64,000 nucleotides of DNA from Lindgomyces ingoldianus (Eukaryota > Ascomycota > Dothideomycetes > Pleosporales > Lindgomycetaceae): assembly GCF_010093535.1 (NCBI RefSeq), contig NW_022985175.1, forward strand, positions 372,001-436,000, given 5' to 3'. The translations under genes were made by a program, and so were the position numbers. A model generated the notes under the pieces. The model was given only the letters and a program-made list of their open reading frames with translations. It was not told the origin of the DNA and made no database searches. Below, piece after piece: positions 57,022 to 64,000 of this stretch; within the stretch, counting starts at the first letter, position 1, and the number at the start of each line of letters is the position of its first letter.

Positions 57022-58788
57022 TTTGACGACTGCGAGGGCTGAAAGGGAGCAGCCCCGACTCTAGCAAGATGTTGTTAAAGAGAGATGCGGCACGTCACCG
57101 GGTCCAAAGAGTCCAACCGGGGGGGGGGGGGTGCAAAGGCGTGGATGAGTGTTGGAAAGCCAATAGTGGCCAGGCGGTCACATTGGATTAGGTGGAGCGG
57201 TGGGGACGGGGACGTGAGCACGTAAATGGATGTGTGATCAGAAGCAGCAAAGCAGGCGATGCATATGCTCAAGCTCGCTGTGTTTCTGTCAGCAGCGCCA
57301 AGCCTCTTGACAGCTTTGGCCAGGCTGCACGGTGCAAGAAATCTTCGATAAGAGTTTGCTGTAGAGTATGGGATTCTCTGGGAGCATGCAGCAGGCAGCT
57401 CTGGTGCCCCAGGAATCGCAGCGGACAGCGCGGAATGTTTCCTGCCCTCGACCTCTGCACGGCACCTTATCCATCTCCTCGCTTCACGTACGAAGATCCA
57501 TGGGGCAGCAACAACATCTGAAGAACACCGAAAGAACACTTGGGCAGCATCTAGGCACACGGAACCGCATTTTCCTTCCTTCTCAACTCCCGCCACACTC
57601 GGCTGGCTTTCCAGTCCCTACACGTGGTTCACGTGTGGCCTCGTGACTTTACGATTCCCCGTCACGGCCGTGCTGGGCATTCCTTAGGCAACTCGTGACT
57701 GGTGGTCTTTGCTGGCAAACGAAACCACTGGTCTCTCAGCCTCTTCTCCTGAGCGCGTGCTGCATGAGGCAGCCAATCTTGCTCGACAGGGTCATGGCTG
57801 CTCTTTAGCACATCGTGAAAAGGGATGCCGACCGAAGGCGGATGCATAAAAGGTGACGATGCTCGTATCTCATGCTCGCAGGCTAACGACGCTGGGGTAA
57901 TGATCTGCCCGTTCTGCAGCGTGGGCTCCAATGATATCATAAGCTCTTGGGCAATGGGCATCGCGAGAGGGAGCCCTGCGAGATGAGAACCAAGCCTCCT
58001 CACTGGTGGCCGTGGCGTGCCGAGTCAAGAATCTGGAGTTGATGTCGCTCTTTCGCCTGCGACAGCCGTTCTCCCACGCCGCAGCCGTGTCGGCGGCTCA
58101 GCACCGCGCCCGATTGCTTCCAAGGGTTGATGGGGGGGGGCATCTGGAGCGTTAATACGATGGCGGCCAGGCTCCGCAAAAGGGAGGTGGTGGGCTTCAT
58201 TTCATGCATTCACTCGCCGTGAAGAAGGCTGAAACAGCGCGCACGGCCCCTTTAAATAGAACGCCCGCTCCCATTGGCCAGCTCGTCTTCTTCATATTGT
58301 TTCGAAGGCTTGGGGCAACGAGGTTGCTCTGGGAGAAAATCCCGGCTTTGTCCCCGGCGGTGCTGCATCACCTGGGCTGTCTGCTGTTTCCTCCATTCCG
58401 CAAACTCAACTCGACATCATCGACTCACGAGCGCTTCACACATCGCCGGTATCGCCGACCTCACCTCTACGTCAGACTCGTGCGTGCCATCATCGCAAGC
58501 AGTCGTCGTCTCTCCACCGACCTGCTAGCGGCCCTCTGCCCTGGCCCCAGCAACAAACCTGCAAACCTGCGTCCACCAGCCACTGCCACTGCAGCCAGCA
58601 CATCAATCACCCCTCTCGGGTCGAAATCTTCTGCCACGATCCTTCTCCACGTCCACAGCCATTGCCGCCTCTAGTGCATGGCAGCTTTTCACTGCTCCAT
58701 CGCCGCGCACCCAATTCCGCATATCAATTCGCATTAAACCTCGCTTTCGAGGCGACGCGCCAGCCGCAGAAGCGGTCGCTCCCCAGCT
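57022..58788. other. Intergenic divergent region with poly-G tracts
   Basis: It lies between the MFS gene and the Chs7-like gene. It has a 13-base G run at 57119-57131 and a 9-base G run at 58132-58140. A 173-codon open frame at 57075-57596 (-) starts at no ATG and has no family features. The C/T-rich stretch 58380-58780 is probably the leader of the Chs7-like gene. Confidence 0.5.
57119..57131 (+). repeat. Poly-G homopolymer (13 bases)
   Basis: Uninterrupted run of G about 100 bp upstream of the coding-like start of the MFS gene. Confidence 0.9.
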
Positions 58789-60043
58789 ATGCCCGCAACC
58801 GCCTATGGCAACTTCCACGACCTCTGTCGCGACACTGGCAATCTTGGGTCTACCTTACCAGGTGCGCATTCGTCCCCGTCCTCCGTAACCCTTCTCAATG
58901 ACATGTCTCGCTGACTCTCCACAGTATGTAATGTATGTCGCAAGCTCGTCCCCGAACAATCAACTTCTGCGAACGACCCAACGCTGACCATGGTCCGATA
59001 TAGCTCTTCGACCAAGCTTCCACGCGATTCGGAACGGGCTGGAAAGGCTGTAATCTGACCGGCATACCGCTGAATGGCCACAATCACCTCACCAACCTAG
59101 GTCCGTGTTCTGAGAATGTAAGGCAGGAGTTTAGGGCTGACAATATTTAGGCTCGATACTTCTTTGTGGCATTGCAATTGTCGCCTCCATGTTCTTGATA
59201 TGGAGATCAGAACGAAAGAAGGCAGCAGTTGGTCGAAGGTCAGAAATTGGCGCATCAAAGCTGTCGAGGCCGGGTATTGACTGCGCACAGGGAGATGCAA
59301 CTTTTTCTCGTTGGCTTCATCATCATAGAAATCTGTGAAATCTTCACAGTCGGTGGATTCCCGCTCAACAGTGTTGTGCGACGGGTATGTCGGTGCGCTA
59401 GTGTGAAGCTACGCTCTGTCTGACATAGTGACAGGCTTTCACGGCGGTTCATATCGCTGCCATTATTGCGACACTCTGGATTCTAATGCTGAACGGTATC
59501 GTTGGCTACCAGCTTCTTGACGACGGCACCCCGGTGTCAATTGGACTGATGATGGTTTCTGCTGCTTTGATCTTCATTGGGACCGGGTACATCGCCCTCG
59601 ACACAGGTTTCAGCTGGACTAATTACTGGGATGACACATTATCGGGGAACAATCGCGCGTATGCACTCTACACCCTCTATCAGCTTGCGCCCTTGGTGTT
59701 CCTTGTCGTATTCTTCCTCCTCGAGGCCTTCTTGGTGCTCAGAATTCTAGGAGAGAGAAAACCTATGGGTAAGAAACCACCGGCTATTACCCAAACTTTC
59801 AATTTGCTAACGACGGCTGCAGTGTATCTCATTAGCGCGGCTCTGCTGTTTGCCCTTGGACAGATTTTCCAGTACGTGATCAGCGTCCACATTTGCAACG
59901 GTACAAATGGAAAGATTAATGGAGGCCTGTTTGAAACCCTATTTACCTTATGCGCTGTTGTCACAATTTGGGTATTCTGGTCGAGCATCACGGAAGACGA
60001 CTGGCCAATGCCAACGGTGGCAGGTTCAGGAGCGTATCAGTAA
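58789..60043 (+). CDS. Chs7-family polytopic membrane protein (chitin synthase export chaperone-like)
   Basis: The family (Chs3p/Chs7, seven membrane spans) includes yeast Chs7, an ER chaperone needed for export of chitin synthase III. Exons 58789-58861, 58925-58932, 59004-59100, 59151-59238, 59291-59384 and 59435-60043 give about 322 aa. The N-terminus YGNFHDLCRDTGNLGSTLPV plus CNLFDQ carries the conserved LCRD...LPxCN cysteines. Later landmarks are SILLCGIAIVASMFLIWRSE, VGRREMQLFLVGFIIIEICE, GIVGYQLLDDGTPVSIGL and YLISAALLFALGQIFQYVIS. Exon 2 is only 8 nt and encodes the VCN of the motif. This looks like a Chs7-like paralogue rather than Chs7 itself. Confidence 0.87.
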
Positions 60044-60695
60044 AATGAGTTACGAACATGTGCTTGGGAGGAAAAGGTGAAGCTGTAATGTTTCCATAAG
60101 TTTTCTAGCATAGCGTATACCACCTTTGGAGGTTCCTTTTTGGATGGTCATCATGGTAGCAACAGCTCATGATGAGATACACATAATGTATTGTAAACGG
60201 TCGAAAGTGTTGCTCAAGAACTCGTACATTGAACACAAGGACGGTTTTCCGAAGCCGAAGTCATGCTAAGTTCCCAATCACGTGCCCACGTTCCACCCAA
60301 GGCTTCAAGGTTTCGGAGCATTAGAACGTTCGTTAGGTGCTGCAGAACACACGCCAGACACCACCACTATGACTTACCCGCCTCCGTTGTTAGTCACATA
60401 TAAATATTGATGATGGTGGTCGCTGCAGCCCCTCAACCTCTCTTTGCTTTTACCTTTGATAATCCTCCTTTCACTAATTCCCTGTTTGAAGGTCCTAGAT
60501 CCTTTTTGCCAGGGACCGGGCGCCCAACCTCGACCCACCCGGAACACGGTTCCACCCTTCAAGCAAGAGCTAACCATCTGTGTTGGATTTCAATATTCGC
60601 AGCCCGTCGGTGTACCACCTCCACTCCCGAATTCTTCAATCCACTCTCGCCGTGCAAGCACATCTTATCTAGCTTGCTGCCACTGAACGAAGAGA
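60044..60695. other. Intergenic: SSL1 promoter
   Basis: No coding feature. Open frames at 60407-60736 overlap the SSL1 start and are out of its frame. Confidence 0.45.
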
Positions 60696-62609
60696 ATGGC
60701 CGATTCGGACTACGAATACATGGAGGATGCGTCTGATGACGAGTATATTGAAGGAAGGGCCAGGTCTAGTACACGAGTGCAGACTTCTCAGGCTCCAGGA
60801 AAGAGACGGACGCATGAAAAGCCCCGGAAGCCGCAGGCTTGGGAGACATCTAGGACTGTGGCAGCTACCGTCACCGCCACGACCATCCAAGAAGCCGAAG
60901 ATGGAACGATACAACAGAGCGTCCAGGAGCGAGAGGAAGAGCGGAAGAGAAAACGGTAAGTACGCTATTTATGTTGTTGGGTCTAGCCGGTTGGAGCGAA
61001 CTACATCTCTCCGAAGTCTTCCGTCTCTCTGTGTTTTGGGGTCTCGTCACTTGCACAGGTGACGGGTCCGCATAGTCTATCGGCCATTGCTGCATGATAC
61101 TCGGGCTATTGCCAGACATACATTTCATCACTCGCAATCATGTTGAGAGGCTCACAATCCTCCCCTCGTGGATCCTCGTCGCATCGTGTTACGAGGAGGT
61201 GTCGTCTACCATTGTCGCCAGAGGAACATTTCCAAGGGCTACAATGAAGACGAAGTCTACGAGCCTGATTACGCAAATCCCTATCACGGGCAGGAAACCC
61301 ACTAGTGGCATGGAACTCAATTCTTACACTCACGGTTAAATGTGGCTGACAGAAACATCCAACCAGGCTGCGCAAAGACACGAAACCATTCCAGCGAGGA
61401 ATCATACGGCATGTCACCCTCATACTTGACCTATCCGAGGCCATGTTAGAGAAAGACATGCGCCCTAACCGGTATATTACCATGATTAAATATACTCAAG
61501 AATACGTGCGCGAGTTCTTCGAACAGAACCCCATTTCTCAGATGAGCGTGCTAGGGATGCACGATGGGATCTGCATCCGGGTCTCGGAGTTGTCTGGTAA
61601 TCCAGCAGATCATATCTCTGCAATACAGGGCCTCCGGTTTCCAAAGAATCCTAGAGACATCCCAAAGGAGCCGAAAGGATCACCCAGTTTACAAAACGCC
61701 TTAGAGTTGGCCAGAGCAACACTTTATCACACGCCAAATCATGGAACTCGAGAAGTCATCATCGTCTTCGGTTCTCTGCTTTCCTTAGATCCCGGCGATA
61801 TCCACCAGACAATCAGAGCTTGCGCGCGCGATCACATTCGCGTCAGTATCATTGGCATGAGCGCCCGGCTCAAAATTTGTCAGGAGATTGTGGGGCGCAC
61901 TAATTCCGGAGATGAGAGCGAATACGTTGTTGCCACGGATCAAGAGTCGCTGCGGGAACTCCTACTAGCTACGACAACTCCTCCCGTGATCCGATCCACC
62001 CAGCCAACTACTGCTGCACCCACCGAGTCCGCCGCTGCTCTTATGATGATGGGGTTCCCATCTCGGGTTGTGGAAGATGTTCCAACCATGTGCGCCTGTC
62101 ATGGTGTTCTTACAAGAGGTGGATACACCTGCTCGAGGTGCAGCGCTAAGGTCTGCAGCCTCCCAGTTACATGTCCCAGCTGCCAGCTCACTTTACTGTT
62201 GTCGACACACCTTGCCAGGAGTTATCACCATCTCTTTCCTCTTCGTAATTGGGTTGAGGTCAGCTGGGCACGCGCTAGGGAGAAGGGGAGCCGAGAATGC
62301 GTCGGCTGTCTCTCAGCCTTTCCGATACCCTCAGAGTATTCATCAGACAGCAAGGGCGGACAGAACGACGAGAATCACCACGAAAAGGCAGGCAGAGCTG
62401 CCCGCCAGCAACAGATGGATAAGGAAGATTCCGAGGAGCAGAAAGCAAGTGAAAGCTCAAGATACGAGTGTAGAGCTTGCGAGAGCCATTTCTGCGTAGA
62501 CTGCGACGTGTTCTGTCACATGGTCCTTCACAACTGCCCGGGCTGCTTAAGCCAGTTCAACCAAATTCCAGAGGCACAAGGCGATGGCGATGTAACTATG
62601 GTCGGCTAA
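60696..62609 (+). CDS. SSL1: TFIIH core subunit Ssl1 (p44)
   Basis: Ssl1 is a TFIIH core subunit that regulates the Rad3/XPD helicase in transcription and nucleotide excision repair. Exons 60696-60955 and 61367-62609 give about 500 aa. The N-terminal exon is acidic then basic (YEYMEDASDDEYIEG, later EDGTIQQSVQEREEERKRKR). It joins directly to LRKDTKPFQRGIIRHVTLIL, the start of the vWA domain, as in other fungi. Further blocks are FFEQNPISQMSVLGMHDG, GSPSLQNALELARATL and GTREVIIVFGSL. The C-terminus has the zinc-binding parts CHGVLTRGGYTCSRCSAKVC, LARSYHHLFPL, YECRACESHFCVDCDVFCHM and NCPGC. The single intron is long (411 nt). Confidence 0.94.
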
Positions 62610-63303
62610 AATGGAGCCTAAAGCAAAACGAGCACATTTATGAGGCCTTAGAGACACTCCAAGCTCAAAACGCCGCTTCGGAAGAGGGTCGAGAGGAAGA
62701 AGAAGTGAAGACCAGAGCGAAGTGGGACCTTGGTGGCTCCCTTTGTTGCGATGGAATTCCCAACAAACTCGTCGGTACAAGTCGAGAATCGGAAAGGGAA
62801 ACGAGATAGTCAACCTCATCCTCTTCTTGCATGTAGGTCATTGAATACTGAGTCTCTTGGCACACCTTTTCCTACCACCAAAAGTCGAATTTTTATATCT
62901 CTTTTGCTTCACTTCCCCTTCGCTTGGCCATCGGTTCTGAGCCCAGAATCCCTTTAGGTGTTGTGACCAAGCGGCTACGATAGTCTTCTTCATCTGTGTT
63001 GGTTCGGAGGCCACGGCCACGCTACCCTCGCGCAATCCCGTGAGCAACAGCCGGGTCCACAGAACTCCAGAGTGTCTCGGTGTGAACAAATGCCGAATTC
63101 GACCCCACCATTGCTCAACACGAGCGGGCAACGTGGGGCAATTCCGCTCACGCATAATTAACTCGCAATCGCAATTAGCAAGAAAGCGGTTGGGATTCCG
63201 AGAAACATAATGTTTATCAAGCCGACATCGCAGCTATTCTTTGCCCTTTACTGCCTCTTCTTCCTTTCTTTCCTCCATTCAAATCTCGTCTTCACAATAT
63301 AAC
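62610..63303. other. Intergenic between SSL1 and the FAH-family gene
   Basis: Short overlapping frames only. A pyrimidine-rich stretch (63240-63290) immediately precedes the next ATG. Confidence 0.45.
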
Positions 63304-64000
63304 ATGGCTTTCGAGCGATTGATCCGATTTAGCGCGGATGATGGCAAAACCTACTACGGGAATCTGACAAAAGAGACTCCGACCCTTGAGATCGAAGGCT
63401 CAAAGGTTGAGGTACTGAGTGGAGATGTTGCGACAGGATTCAACAAGACAGGCGAGCAAGCAACTGTGTCGAAGGTAAGCGTAACATCTACAAGCGTAGC
63501 TCGAATAATTTGATGTCTGACGCTCAGGAGTTACTCTGTCCTTTACCTAGAACAAATATTGTCATGTGCATAGGACTAAACTACCGTCATCACGCAGAAG
63601 AGGCAAATGTACATGTCATCTACTCATAGCCAAACCCTATCCATCCCAGTTCCTCTAACAACCACAGCTTTCGATCCCCAAATTTCCCACAGTTTTCACG
63701 AAGCCTCCAGATGCGCTTACCGGCCCTATTGACGCGGTCCCCATCCACCCAGAATGCCAAAGCATGTTAGACTACGAGGGCGAACTAACCGTGGTCATCG
63801 GCAAAGACTGCAAGAATGTTAAAGCCTCCAATGCGTTTTCTTATATACTCGGCTACACTGTCGGCAACGATGTATCAGCCCGGAATTTCCAGCTTCCCGC
63901 CGACGTCTCCGGCGGGCAATTTGGCTACGCGAAGTCGTTTGACGGATTCGCACCCATCGGTCCTGCTATCGTCAGCACGAGCATCATTCCCGATCCGCAG
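63304..64000 (+). CDS. Fumarylacetoacetate-hydrolase-family protein, 3' end beyond the window
   Basis: Exons 63304-63474, 63528-63608 and 63668 onward are visible; the third runs off the right edge, giving at least 195 aa. The N-terminus is MAFERLIRFSADDGKTYYGN. The FAH core starts with CIGLNYRHHAEEANLSIPKF, PTVFTKPPDALTGP and MLDYEGELTVVIGKDCKNV, where the Glu pair around DYEGEL is the metal-binding site. LGYTVGNDVSARNFQ and KSFDGFAPIGPAIV follow. This block order matches FAHD1/acylpyruvase or oxaloacetate-decarboxylase-type enzymes acting on small diketo acids rather than tyrosine-pathway FAH. Both introns are about 55 nt. Confidence 0.92.

Noticed and set aside
57075..57596. 173-codon minus-strand open frame just upstream of the MFS gene
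   Set aside because: It contains no internal ATG, has no family features, and I found no splice that joins it to the transporter.

Overview
The window reads as nuclear DNA of a filamentous ascomycete (Pezizomycotina). Most genes are split by short introns of about 48-65 nt with GT donors, CTAAC/CTGAC-type branch sites and AG acceptors. The proteins are eukaryotic and fungal: a Pmt2 O-mannosyltransferase, a Chs7-like protein, Ede1, a fused PabA-PabB enzyme. Class (Dothideomycetes, Eurotiomycetes or other) cannot be settled from the sequence alone.

Layout. Positions 1-4800 are AT-rich, gene-free and repeat-derived; they hold a non-autonomous hAT-like element with exact 8-bp target duplications, possibly nested in an old LTR. 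From 4800 on the DNA is gene-dense and mostly housekeeping. In order: YPT1/Rab1 (-), mitochondrial GTP/GDP carrier GGC1 (-), a frameshifted SDR epimerase relic (-), a conserved mitochondrial-type protein of unknown function (+), endocytic scaffold EDE1 (+), a WW-domain protein broken by a 13-bp duplication (+), a TDA3-like FAD oxidoreductase (+), Golgi tether COG1 (-), eIF2 assembly factor CDC123 (-), splicing factor CWC21 (+), an MFS transporter (+), aminodeoxychorismate synthase (+), a small lineage-restricted protein (-), SNARE SEC22 (+), an alpha/beta hydrolase (+), an amidase (+), an MMtag-domain protein (-), Mediator MED6 (+), a Ran1/Ksp1-type kinase (-), enolase-phosphatase UTR4 (+), PMT2 (-), a sugar-transporter-like MFS protein (-), a Chs7-family membrane protein (+), TFIIH subunit SSL1 (+), and the 5' part of a fumarylacetoacetate-hydrolase-family gene (+) that runs off the right edge.

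Several genes concern the secretory pathway (YPT1, SEC22, COG1, PMT2, EDE1, Chs7-like), but they are dispersed and I see no biosynthetic or defence cluster and no convincing new system. The points most worth checking are in gene structure: an apparent GC-AG intron in SEC22, an 8-nt micro-exon in the Chs7-like gene, an MFS transporter whose coding-like N-terminus has no ATG, a 13-bp frameshifting duplication in the WW gene, and UTR4, whose four introns all exceed 300 nt.

Exon coordinates were read by eye from splice signals and family conservation; no alignment or search was run.
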